DNA of 64,000 bases from the NCBI RefSeq assembly GCF_000174015.1, contig NZ_ACFE01000001.1:124001-188000 (forward strand), in the 5' to 3' direction. A program made the position numbers and the translations under genes. The first letter of the stretch is position 1. Each line of letters begins with the position of its first letter. The DNA is from Lancefieldella rimae ATCC 49626. Lineage in GTDB: Bacteria > Actinomycetota > Coriobacteriia > Coriobacteriales > Atopobiaceae. The notes under the pieces were generated by a model. It did no database searches and was not told where the DNA came from. It worked only from the letters and a program-made list of their open reading frames with translations. Shown one piece after another: positions 8,382-16,488 of this stretch.

Positions 8382-10391
8382 ATGAATATGACGTTGATAA
8401 TTCTCGCGGTCTGCCTTTTGATCGCCGTCGGACTCATAACTATCTACTTTATATTTGGACGCAAGAACTCTCCTTTCAAGTTTGATATCGGCGGAGGTTC
8501 TCCGCGTGCGGCCGGCGGAGCCGATGCGTCGCCGGAAAAGACACTGTCTTCACGGCTTGTGGGATTGAGCGTAGCCGTGGGAGCGGTATTTGCCACCTTG
8601 TTTGCACGGCTCTGGTCCATGCAGTTGGTATCGAGTGATGAGTATCAAAAGCAGGCGGACAGTAATCGCACCCGAACGGTAACCACCGCCGCTCCTCGTG
8701 GACGTATCCTTGATCGCAACGGCGTGGAACTTGTGACCAATCGTCCAAGCCCAACGGTAGTGGCAAAATCCAATGTTGCCGATGATGACGTAGAGATGCA
8801 GGTATTGGCAAATCTGCTTGGCATGCCCAAAAGAGCCGTTTACAGAAAGATCATTGATACGTCGGAAGGTGCGCAAAGTCTGCGCACCGTTGCAATCGAT
8901 GTTTCTCGCCACGTCGTAGCTGCCATTTATGCTCATCCGGGCGTATTTGACGGCGTCAGCATTGAAGAAAGAACACAGCGCTCATATCCAAACGGCACTC
9001 TTGCGGCGCATATCGTGGGATATACCGGCACGGTTACGCAAGAACAACTGGAAAACAGTAAAACAGCCGACGGTGGTTTTGTGTATGCGCACGGTGACAT
9101 CGTGGGTCAAACCGGGGTAGAGCTGCAATACGAATCGGCACTGCAGGGCGTTCGTGGTGAGCAGACCGTCTATGTTGATGCCAGCGGGCAGGTACTTGAC
9201 CACAGCACATCCATTGAGCCACAAAGCGGTTCCGACGTTGTTTTAACCATTGATGCAAAGGTTCAGAAGGCAGCTGAAGATGCACTGGTTAATGCAATTA
9301 AAATTTCTCGTGCGGCAGGTTTTTTGGGCAAAGCGGCATCCGTCGTTGCCCTTGATGTAACAAACGGTGAAGTCATTGCCATGGCAAGCTACCCGACCTT
9401 CTCGCCAAGCGTTTTTGTCGGCGGCATTTCATCGGCCGACTGGGAGAGTTTACAGTCCGAAGATGCCAATTATCCGCTGATGAATCGTGCCATCGCAGGA
9501 CAATATCCATCCGGTTCCGTAATCAAGGCGCTTACCACGTTTGCCGGTCTTGACTTTGGCATATGTACGCCAGAATCCTCGTGGTACTGCACGGGCTTTT
9601 GGACCGGCTTTGGTGAGGAATACGGTATGCACTGTTGGAAGTTATCCGGCCATGGTACGGTTAACCTTGTTACCGGCATCATCAACTCCTGCGACATCGT
9701 CTTTTACGAGATTGGTAAGGGCTTTTTCTACAATAACGAACACCCCGAAGGCATGCAGGAAATCTTCCGCAAATTTGGCCTTGGCGCGCTCTCTGGTATC
9801 GATTTGCCCGAAGAGGCCTCCGGCAGAGTCCCTGACGCCAAGTGGAAGTGGGATTACTACTCAAGCTCACCGGACGATGCGCGCTCATGGCAGGGTGGAG
9901 ACAACTGCAACCTTTCCATTGGCCAGGGCGATCTTTTGGTTACGTGCTTGCAGATGGCAAATGCGTATTCGGGCATTGCCACGCGCGGACAGATTTGGAA
10001 GCCCCATGTGTTAAAGAGCATCAATGCCCGCTCGGGTAATGGTTCGGTCATCGAATACAAAAATGAAGCTATCATTGAGTGTAAAGAGTCGGATACAAAC
10101 TACGACATTGTAACCCGCGGTCTTCATGGCATGGTATATGAGGAAGATCCCGCCTATACCGCTCACTGGACAAGTCTTGACGTTCAGGTTGAAGGTAAGA
10201 CCGGTACGGCACAGCAGATTACCGTAGGCGATCCGGTGGGTTGGTTTGTTGGTTATGCGCCGGCAGACAATCCCAAGTATTGTGTCTGTGCCAATGTCGA
10301 TTGCGCGCCGTCGGGTGCAGGCTCTGCAATGTATGTTGTCCGCGATGTCTTTGGTGCTATTTATGGCCAAAAAGACACTGCTTCACGATAG
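8382..10391 (+). CDS. mrdA: Penicillin-binding protein 2, elongasome transpeptidase
   Basis: Class B penicillin-binding protein that cross-links peptidoglycan with RodA. The 669-aa protein has a membrane helix at about residues 3-26 and a second hydrophobic segment near 62-80, so it has an N-terminal extension compared with simple PBP2. A PBP-dimerisation domain follows (TAAPRGRILDRNG near 103). In the transpeptidase domain the nucleophile motif is S-V-I-K near 377, the second motif region NSCD, and the third motif KTGT near 605. Its stop overlaps the ribosome site of rodA. Confidence 0.95.
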   Translation: MNMTLIILAVCLLIAVGLITIYFIFGRKNSPFKFDIGGGSPRAAGGADASPEKTLSSRLVGLSVAVGAVFATLFARLWSMQLVSSDEYQKQADSNRTRTVTTAAPRGRILDRNGVELVTNRPSPTVVAKSNVADDDVEMQVLANLLGMPKRAVYRKIIDTSEGAQSLRTVAIDVSRHVVAAIYAHPGVFDGVSIEERTQRSYPNGTLAAHIVGYTGTVTQEQLENSKTADGGFVYAHGDIVGQTGVELQYESALQGVRGEQTVYVDASGQVLDHSTSIEPQSGSDVVLTIDAKVQKAAEDALVNAIKISRAAGFLGKAASVVALDVTNGEVIAMASYPTFSPSVFVGGISSADWESLQSEDANYPLMNRAIAGQYPSGSVIKALTTFAGLDFGICTPESSWYCTGFWTGFGEEYGMHCWKLSGHGTVNLVTGIINSCDIVFYEIGKGFFYNNEHPEGMQEIFRKFGLGALSGIDLPEEASGRVPDAKWKWDYYSSSPDDARSWQGGDNCNLSIGQGDLLVTCLQMANAYSGIATRGQIWKPHVLKSINARSGNGSVIEYKNEAIIECKESDTNYDIVTRGLHGMVYEEDPAYTAHWTSLDVQVEGKTGTAQQITVGDPVGWFVGYAPADNPKYCVCANVDCAPSGAGSAMYVVRDVFGAIYGQKDTASR

Positions 10392-10394
10392 GAG

Positions 10395-10405
10395 GCGAGA
10401 AGAAC
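10395..10405 (+). repeat. GCGAGAAGAAC repeat in the rodA leader
   Basis: An exact 11-mer copy of the window-wide repeat fills the spacer between the rodA ribosome site (AGGAGG, 10390-10395) and its ATG at 10407. It is one of the few copies outside coding sequence. Confidence 0.85.
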
Positions 10406-10406
10406 C

Positions 10407-11633
10407 ATGGCACTTGATACGTCAGCTGTTACCAAACAGCGAGGGCTTTCTCGCTTCAAAAAAACAAGCTCTCCCAAAGGACTTACGGTCAATGGCAAAA
10501 AGTCTGACGGTAAGAGAGACATTCTTGGCAACTTGTATTTGCCACAGCTCATACCTGCATGTCTTTTGATTCTTATTGGCATTGTGGTTATCTATACCGC
10601 ATCGCTTAACATCTCCGAGGCAAACTTCCCACGTCATCTTGCGGGTATTGCCATTGGTGCGGTAGTTGCAATTTTGATGTGGCGCTATGATTACCGCAGT
10701 CTTGCTAATATGTCTACATTGCTTCTGGTAGTAGTTTCACTTTTGATGATTTTACCGCGCGTCCCCGGCCTCGGTGTATCCGCAAAAGGTATGACCGGAT
10801 GGGTCAAAATTCCCTTTTTACCGCTTCGTTTTCAGCCGTCCGAAATTGGCAAGATCGGTCTTATTTTTCTGATGGCTGCCGTGGGTGCAGAATATCACGG
10901 TAAGGTGGAGACCCTTAAAGACTACGTCAAACTCTGCGGAACGCTTCTCGTTCCTTTTGGCTGTATTATGCTCTTGCCTGACTTGGGAACCGGTCTTATT
11001 CTTTTGGCCATTGGCGCCACAATCATCATTTGCTCGGGGGCAAAAAAATCGTGGATTGCAATAACGTTCATACTGCTCGTTGCGGTTGTAACCTTGGTTG
11101 TTGCCACGTCTCTTATCCCGGGTATTCCACATATCTTAAAGGACTATCAGATTAAGAGACTGACGGTATTTGTGGATCCTTCAATCGATCCTTCCGGAGA
11201 CGGATATAACCTACAACAGGCAAAAATTGCAGTTGGGTCCGGAGGTCTTTTTGGCAAAGGGGCAGGCAATGCCACTCAGGCAAGCGGTCGCTTTCTCCCT
11301 GAAGCACACACCGATTTCGTATTTGCGCTTTTTGCGGAAGAGTTTGGTTTCGTCGGATCTTTGATTATGCTGGCGCTCTTTGCATGGATGATTTTCTCGA
11401 CGGTGCTTCTTGCGATGCGCCTTGACAATCCCTTTGCCAAACTCACCCTTGTGGGCTGTGTTGCCATGTGGACGTTTCAAATGCTTCAAAATATTGGCAT
11501 GTGCATTGGTATCATGCCAATTACGGGTATTCCTCTGCCATTCATCAGTTTTGGCTCCACTTCGATGATTGCGCAGATACTTGCCGTTGGCGTTGTACAA
11601 TCCGTCTGGCGACATCGGCAAAAATCAGCTTAG
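10407..11633 (+). CDS. rodA: Lipid II polymerase RodA (SEDS family)
   Basis: Peptidoglycan glycosyltransferase of the FtsW/RodA/SpoVE family and partner of PBP2. The 408-aa protein has a basic cytoplasmic N-terminus of about 45 residues, then about ten membrane helices. Family segments visible include RFQPSEIGKIG near 146-156, LLPDLGT near 190, and the long SGGLFGKGAGNATQ..LPEAHTDFVFA stretch near 275-310, ending in GIPLPFISFGSTS near 373. Position after mrdA favours RodA over FtsW. The AGGAGG ribosome site is 11 bp from the ATG. Confidence 0.94.
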   Translation: MALDTSAVTKQRGLSRFKKTSSPKGLTVNGKKSDGKRDILGNLYLPQLIPACLLILIGIVVIYTASLNISEANFPRHLAGIAIGAVVAILMWRYDYRSLANMSTLLLVVVSLLMILPRVPGLGVSAKGMTGWVKIPFLPLRFQPSEIGKIGLIFLMAAVGAEYHGKVETLKDYVKLCGTLLVPFGCIMLLPDLGTGLILLAIGATIIICSGAKKSWIAITFILLVAVVTLVVATSLIPGIPHILKDYQIKRLTVFVDPSIDPSGDGYNLQQAKIAVGSGGLFGKGAGNATQASGRFLPEAHTDFVFALFAEEFGFVGSLIMLALFAWMIFSTVLLAMRLDNPFAKLTLVGCVAMWTFQMLQNIGMCIGIMPITGIPLPFISFGSTSMIAQILAVGVVQSVWRHRQKSA

Positions 11634-11646
11634 AGTGGGGGGCGTC

Positions 11647-12504
11647 ATGGCTCGCAGTACATCTACGGCAAAGATTGTCAATTCTTTAGTACACGGTCTT
11701 GGAGGCGATTTTGACCAGCTCGAAGCGGTGTCCGTAAGCGTTTTCGTAGATCGGACGTGCCCTTCATATCTGGTGCAAGCACTACGGCAAGCTCTTGTTC
11801 CCGCGCGCACCAACGCCTCCGTTAACGTATTCGACATAGATGCGGCAAATGCACAGACTTCTCTCATGAAAGCCTCCGATGTGGTGCTTTTTCTCTCCGG
11901 CGGGAGCCGGCAGGTAGGCGAGAAGTGCGCCGAGTTTGCATCGCAAAAAATACCCACGGCAATTATCGTCGAATCTGCCGTTGAGGCTCCGCAGATACAA
12001 GTTCCCACCGAAGTGGCTGCATACATCACCATTCTTGCAGGCACCTCATCGGAAGCATTGCTTGAGCGTCTGGCTGCCTGGCTTTGCTCTGCCACCGATA
12101 AGGGTGTTTCATTTGCCGCGTCGTTTCCGTTTTGCCGGGAGACATGCATTGCATCACTTATAGCCCAGTGTGCTACCACGAATGCCGCCATTGGTGCCGT
12201 AAGTTTGCTTCCCGGCTCCGATATGGCCCTTATGACTGCCTCACAGATACGTTTGGCACTTGATATTGCCGCTTCCTATGGACTGACTTCACGCATTGAG
12301 CGAATTCCGGAACTTGCCGGTGTTATTGGTGCTGGTCTTGTATATCGATCTGCGGCACGTTCCATGGCAAGCGCAATACCCGTTTTTGGCTGGTTCATTA
12401 AAGCGTCTCTAGGCTATTTTGGAACGAAGGCAACCGCACGCGCCATCAAGGAGCGCATTGAGCTTCTCAAACGCTCTGAGAGTCAACCGCAGGTAGAGGG
12501 ATAA
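11647..12504 (+). CDS. DUF697-domain membrane-associated protein
   Basis: A 285-aa protein starting at ATG 11647, which has a G-rich ribosome site just upstream; the frame is open further into rodA, but that start has no ribosome site. Residues ~1-160 form an alpha/beta region with VVLFLSGGSRQVGEKC. Residues ~180-270 match DUF697 (AIGAVSLLPGSDMALMTASQIRLALDIAASYG, then two amphipathic helices). DUF697 normally sits behind a Ras-like GTPase, but no P-loop is visible here. It is the last gene of the elongasome operon, 13 bp after rodA, so a role beside the rod complex is possible but unproven. Confidence 0.65.
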   Translation: MARSTSTAKIVNSLVHGLGGDFDQLEAVSVSVFVDRTCPSYLVQALRQALVPARTNASVNVFDIDAANAQTSLMKASDVVLFLSGGSRQVGEKCAEFASQKIPTAIIVESAVEAPQIQVPTEVAAYITILAGTSSEALLERLAAWLCSATDKGVSFAASFPFCRETCIASLIAQCATTNAAIGAVSLLPGSDMALMTASQIRLALDIAASYGLTSRIERIPELAGVIGAGLVYRSAARSMASAIPVFGWFIKASLGYFGTKATARAIKERIELLKRSESQPQVEG

Positions 12505-12548
12505 AAATAGAAAATCCATAGTTTTATCGGGTAATCTCACGGTTTTGT

Positions 12549-12705
12549 GCTAAACTGCTTTGAGCTGTGTTTCTCGCCGAGGGACATGGGGCATCGATAC
12601 GTTTCCCGCGAATGCCACAGGTCACGGTCTGAAAGTCTTTGCTCGGGCTTTGGAAACCGGTGTTCAAATAATCGTTGCAAGATCCGGCAATGAAGGGTTA
12701 CATAC
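12549..12705 (+). promoter_or_regulatory. rplU promoter and leader RNA
   Basis: TAAACT at 12551-12556 with a TGC just before it looks like an extended -10 box; the -35 is weak. About 145 nt of untranslated leader would precede rplU. Such a leader is long enough for L21-type ribosomal-protein autoregulation, but I could not confirm a known fold. Confidence 0.4.
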
Positions 12706-13056
12706 ATGTACGCAATCGTAGCAACTGGCGGCAAGCAGTACAAAGTTGCCAAAGATGATGTTATCGCTGTTGAGAAGCTTGATGCTCAGGTTGGCGATAA
12801 GGTTAAGCTTGATGTTCTTATGCTTAACGATGGTAAGAAGACCATCGTTGATTCTAAAACGCTTTCTTCTAAAAAGGTAACGTGCGAAGTTCTTGAGCAG
12901 TTCAAAGATCAGAAGGTTCTTGTGTTCAAGCTTCATAAGCGTAAGCGTTATCGTCGTACTAACGGCCACCGTCAGCAGCTTACCAAGCTGAAAGTGACGT
13001 CTCTTCCCACTACTCGCAAGGCTGCGACCAAGGCAACCGACGAGTCCGCTGAGTAA
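12706..13056 (+). CDS. rplU: 50S ribosomal protein L21
   Basis: Large-subunit ribosomal protein that binds 23S rRNA. The 116-aa sequence begins MYAIVATGGKQYKVAKDD, the typical L21 N-terminus, and carries VFKLHKRKRYRRTNGHRQ in the C-terminal half (FKxxRRKxYRRxxGHRQ in the family). A Lys/Ala/Thr-rich tail of about 10 residues extends it slightly. It is paired with rpmA 78 bp downstream, the usual bacterial arrangement, and obg lies 4 kb further on. Confidence 0.97.
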   Translation: MYAIVATGGKQYKVAKDDVIAVEKLDAQVGDKVKLDVLMLNDGKKTIVDSKTLSSKKVTCEVLEQFKDQKVLVFKLHKRKRYRRTNGHRQQLTKLKVTSLPTTRKAATKATDESAE

Positions 13057-13134
13057 AATCGGTTTGGTTTTTTGTATATTGTTACTACAACAATTTCCAA
13101 TACCAACCACTTCTAAGATAGGCAGGTAGTACTT

Positions 13135-13389
13135 ATGGCACACAAGAAAGGTCTCGGCTCATCTCGTAACGGCCGCGATTCCCAGGCGCAACGCCTTGGC
13201 ACCAAAATTTACGGTGGTCAGTCCATTAAGGCTGGTCAGATCATTGTTCGTCAGCGTGGCACCCACATTACCCCAGGTGTCAATGTAGGACGTGGCAAAG
13301 ACGATACCCTCTTTGCACTCGTTGACGGAGTTGTTGAGTTTAAGCAGGGCGTTAAGCACGTTGTCAATGTCGTTGAAGCCAAGGCATAA
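13135..13389 (+). CDS. rpmA: 50S ribosomal protein L27
   Basis: Large-subunit protein whose N-terminus reaches the peptidyl-transferase centre. The 84-aa sequence starts [20 protein letters not shown] and contains the family's GTKIYGGQ and [10 protein letters not shown]. It starts directly with MAHKKG, without the cleavable N-terminal extension of Firmicutes L27. A strong terminator follows 28 bp after the stop. Confidence 0.97.
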   Translation: MAHKKGLGSSRNGRDSQAQRLGTKIYGGQSIKAGQIIVRQRGTHITPGVNVGRGKDDTLFALVDGVVEFKQGVKHVVNVVEAKA

Positions 13390-13417
13390 GCTCACCACAC
13401 GTTATATTGGTATGCAC

Positions 13418-13443
13418 AAGGAGCCCTTCGGGGCTCCTTTTTT
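13418..13443 (+). terminator. Terminator of rplU-rpmA
   Basis: Perfect 9-bp stem AAGGAGCCC / GGGCTCCTT closed by a TTCG tetraloop and followed by a T-run: a textbook Rho-independent terminator. Confidence 0.95.
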
Positions 13444-13574
13444 GTGACGTGCTTTATGATGCCCCATGCACGCCCTACGTTTCAGAATTGTTTCAAGTTT
13501 TATTTTGGCTGGCGTATCAAATCCGTCCCTGTTATCCTTAAAATACGTTCAATAGGTTTTTGGAAGGAGGACAC

Positions 13575-13649
13575 ATGAAACACGGTCTTACAACAACTTC
13601 TCACACACAGTGGTGGTGGCACAATTGGTCTTCCTTCGGTCGATGGTGA
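13575..13649 (+). CDS. Trp-rich leader peptide (attenuator)
   Basis: A 24-codon ORF that ends TQWWWHNWSSFGRW, with Trp codons at positions 13, 14, 15, 18 and 24. GGAAGGAGG at 13562-13570 is one of the strongest ribosome sites in the window. A terminator hairpin begins 25 nt after the stop, and a tryptophan-type ECF transporter follows. This is the layout of a trp leader peptide: with little charged tRNA-Trp the ribosome should stall at the WWW run. Function is inferred from this arrangement; the peptide itself is probably not functional. Confidence 0.88.
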   Translation: MKHGLTTTSHTQWWWHNWSSFGRW

Positions 13650-13706
13650 GTCATTCCTGCTGTATATCGCATACAAGGGCTCCCGGAAAGACCGGGGCTT
13701 TTTTAT
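13635..13706 (+). promoter_or_regulatory. Tryptophan attenuator: terminator and competing antiterminator
   Basis: Terminator: GGGCTCCCGG (13677-13686) pairs with CCGGGGC (13692-13698), followed by TTTTTT. Competing pairing: CTTCGGTC (13634-13641), inside the last codons of the leader peptide, can pair with GACCGGGG (13690-13697), which includes the loop and right arm of the terminator (two G-U pairs). A ribosome stalled at the WWW codons (13611-13619) would leave 13634-13641 free and so block the terminator. A ribosome that reaches the stop would cover it and allow termination. The folds were drawn by hand. Confidence 0.75.
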
Positions 13707-13767
13707 TATGAATTAGTTTTTTACTTTGTATCAGACCTTCTTTAATCATTCGTGAAAGGATATATCC

Positions 13768-14352
13768 ATGTCATCCGAACACAAGGACTTCACTTCTACT
13801 TCCGCCTCTACACCTGCCCAACCCCGCACGGTTGTCCAAACAAAGTCCGAGGGTGCTCTTGATGTGACATCGCTGGTAACCGTAGCAGTACTTATCGCAG
13901 CCGGTTTGATTCTTGATCTTACCGTAGGGAAGGCAATCAGTGCCATTGGTATTGGACCGGAGTTTGTTATCGCGTCATTTTGCCTTGCAATCATAGTGCT
14001 TAAGCCTCGCGCAGTTCAGTCCATTATCATTGGGCTTATCGCCGGCGCGGTCATACAAATTACCACGTCTCTTCCCGGAGCCGACCTTGTTGCCGAGCCC
14101 ATCTCGGCGCTCGTCATGTTTGCATTTGTTTCAGGTTCATTTGCAAAAAGCAAGATCATGCCTTTTGTCGGCTCTTTTGTTACCACCACTATCTCCGGTC
14201 TTATTTTTGCCGCCATTGCAATTCCTGCAAAACATGCCGGCTTTGATCTGTTTTTAGTCATGGTTCCCGTTATCTTGGGTACGGCGCTCTTTAACGCCAT
14301 TGTGGTACAGGCGCTTGCAGCTCCGCTTACGCAGGTTACAAACCACCGGTAG
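13768..14352 (+). CDS. trpP: ECF transporter substrate-binding subunit, TrpP-like
   Basis: Membrane S component that should bind tryptophan and pair with an energising module. The 194-aa protein has a ~35-residue polar N-terminus, then five to six helices. The stretch AVIQITTSLPGADLVAEPISALVMF (about residues 92-116) mirrors the TTAFPAGQIPN..DKPVTAF region I recall from Bacillus TrpP. An AAAGGA ribosome site precedes ATG 13768. Upstream is the Trp-codon attenuator; downstream are the ATPase and T component, making a self-contained transporter. Substrate assignment rests on both family resemblance and the leader. Confidence 0.82.
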   Translation: MSSEHKDFTSTSASTPAQPRTVVQTKSEGALDVTSLVTVAVLIAAGLILDLTVGKAISAIGIGPEFVIASFCLAIIVLKPRAVQSIIIGLIAGAVIQITTSLPGADLVAEPISALVMFAFVSGSFAKSKIMPFVGSFVTTTISGLIFAAIAIPAKHAGFDLFLVMVPVILGTALFNAIVVQALAAPLTQVTNHR

Positions 14353-14530
14353 CTTTTAAAAACCCCGGTCTACTTTGAGAACCTCAGTCGATACCATGTG
14401 TTAGAAATTGAGTTTTTTACAAAAAATCTGCGTGCTGCCAAATTCTCGTTGGTTGGCACGCGATTCTTGTATACACTCAAATACACTCAAAGTGCCGTCG
14501 AAAAAACAACCTTAAACGAACCAATGGATG

Positions 14531-14541
14531 GCGAGAAGAAC
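14531..14541 (+). repeat. GCGAGAAGAAC repeat in the ecfAA leader
   Basis: Exact 11-mer copy of the window-wide repeat directly touching the ATG at 14542, with GGATGG before it. The 14353-14530 spacer holds a short stem (GCGTGC / GCACGC, 14430-14461) and no other recognisable signal. Confidence 0.8.
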
Positions 14542-16488
14542 ATGCAGCCCGTACTTGATTTTCAAAATGTAGTGTTTTGCTATCCAAATGGCAAAACTCC
14601 CGCACTCTCAGATATAGACTTTAAGCTTAACAAAGGCGACTTTCTTGGCATTATCGGGCCTTCCGGAGCAGGCAAGACAACCCTTACTTCATTGATGTCC
14701 GGAGCTATCCCGCATCACTATCAGGGGATGTTCTATGGTGCCGTTCTTGTTGAGGGACGCGATACCTGTGAGATGACCTTAACGGATATCTCACGCTTTG
14801 TGGGCCTTATTCTGCAAGACATTGACGCTCAGATGGTTGCTACCATTGTTGAAGATGAGCTGCTCTACGGACTTGAGAATTTCGGAGTTCCGCATGAGTG
14901 CATTATGGATCGTCTTGACTTTGCGATAGAGGCCGTAGGCATAGAGAGCTTGCGGTATAGAGAAATTGCAACGCTTTCCGGAGGGCAAAAGCAGCGTGTG
15001 GCCATTGCCGCAATCATGGCACTTCAGCCGGAGGTCATGGTGCTTGATGAACCTACGGCGGCACTTGATCCCGTATCATCGCAGGCGGTGTTTGAGACGC
15101 TTGCCCAGCTTAACCGTTCCAAAGGCATTACGATTGTAGTAGTGGAGCAAAAAGTTGCGCTTCTCGCCGAATTCTGCTCTCGTATGTTGGTATTGGCGGA
15201 TGGAAAAATTGCAGATGAAGGAAGTCCCGAGGAGGTATTTTCTCATTCTGCGGAGCTGAGGGAATTGGGTGTTGACAGTCCTCGTACGGCCCGTATTTCA
15301 AACTACCTTTACAAACTTGGTCTTTCAAGTCAAAAGAACGTCTCGCTCAGCGTTCGTGATACCTGTGCTTCTATCGGCCGTATTGTGGGGGAGAGCAGAA
15401 ACGTTACGTACGAAACTCCACTTCATATAGAAAACCACATCCAAAAAGACGCACTTCAACCATCCTATTTACCGGTTATTGATAGTCCCATTATGGCGTC
15501 TGCCACGGGACCTTTTGGAAAAATATCGACAGAAGCTCAAGAGAAGGCTCCTCCGCTTGAGGTGATTGACGTATCGTTTCGCTACGACGTGAGCAACGAT
15601 GGCGTCAACCACATTACGTTTTCGGTTGAGCCTGGTGAGCTTGTGGCTCTTATCGGACAAAACGGCGCCGGTAAAACAACGGTTACCAAGCTGGTTAATG
15701 GCCTTCTTCGTCCGCAAGACGGAGACGTACTCATTATGGGATCTTCAACTAAATCCAAAAAAATCAGCGAAATCGCACGTCATGTGAGTACGCTGTTCCA
15801 AAATCCGGATTATCAAATTTGCAAAGAGACCGTACTTGAAGAAGTGGCTTTTGGTCTTGAGCTCAAAGGTATCGCTTCCAAAGAAGCCACCGAGCGCGCG
15901 CATAAGACCCTTGAGCACTTCAATCTTGATCCGGAGGCCTCTCCGTTTTTGCTTTCACGCGGTCAGCGACAGATTGTTGCTTTGGCCTCCGTGGTGGTTT
16001 GCGAGCCAGACATACTCATTTTGGATGAGCCTACCTGTGGCCTTGACTATAAGGAATGCATGGTTGTTATGCAAGCCGTTGAAGAGCTTCGCGAGAAGGG
16101 CTGTGCGGTTCTTATGGTGTGCCATGATATGGAAGTGGTTTCCGATTTTGCTACTCGCCTGATAGTTATGACACAAGGCTCAATCATTGCCGATGGCCCG
16201 CTCGCCGACGTATTTACCCAAGACGATATTATGAGAGCGGCTGCGGTTATACCTCCGCAGGTAACGCAGGTTGCCCGTGTTCTGTCTAAACACGTTGATC
16301 CTGCTTATACCGGTCTTACCAAGGTATCCGAGATAGCAAAAATGACCGAGCGTATTGTACGTGATGCCAAGAATCGCTCGGCAGCCGCTCGTTTTGTTGA
16401 GGCGGCCACTGCAGAACATGCCCAGAAAAACCGCAGACAAAATCAAGCGACTACGGATACGTTCAAGGAGATACCGAATGACAAATAG
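14542..16488 (+). CDS. ECF transporter ATPase, two fused ABC domains
   Basis: Energising ATPase of the tryptophan ECF transporter, with EcfA1- and EcfA2-type domains in one 648-aa chain. Domain 1: Walker A GPSGAGKTT near residue 40, signature LSGGQKQR, Walker B VMVLDEPTAALDP. A linker of about 80 residues follows. Domain 2: Walker A GQNGAGKTT near 375, a degenerate signature LSRGQRQ, Walker B ILILDEPTCGLDY. ATG 14542 is preferred; the frame is open back to 14398 and an ATG at 14524 is possible. The first domain keeps the canonical signature while the second has Arg for the second Gly. It overlaps ecfT by 11 bp. Confidence 0.9.
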   Translation: MQPVLDFQNVVFCYPNGKTPALSDIDFKLNKGDFLGIIGPSGAGKTTLTSLMSGAIPHHYQGMFYGAVLVEGRDTCEMTLTDISRFVGLILQDIDAQMVATIVEDELLYGLENFGVPHECIMDRLDFAIEAVGIESLRYREIATLSGGQKQRVAIAAIMALQPEVMVLDEPTAALDPVSSQAVFETLAQLNRSKGITIVVVEQKVALLAEFCSRMLVLADGKIADEGSPEEVFSHSAELRELGVDSPRTARISNYLYKLGLSSQKNVSLSVRDTCASIGRIVGESRNVTYETPLHIENHIQKDALQPSYLPVIDSPIMASATGPFGKISTEAQEKAPPLEVIDVSFRYDVSNDGVNHITFSVEPGELVALIGQNGAGKTTVTKLVNGLLRPQDGDVLIMGSSTKSKKISEIARHVSTLFQNPDYQICKETVLEEVAFGLELKGIASKEATERAHKTLEHFNLDPEASPFLLSRGQRQIVALASVVVCEPDILILDEPTCGLDYKECMVVMQAVEELREKGCAVLMVCHDMEVVSDFATRLIVMTQGSIIADGPLADVFTQDDIMRAAAVIPPQVTQVARVLSKHVDPAYTGLTKVSEIAKMTERIVRDAKNRSAAARFVEAATAEHAQKNRRQNQATTDTFKEIPNDK

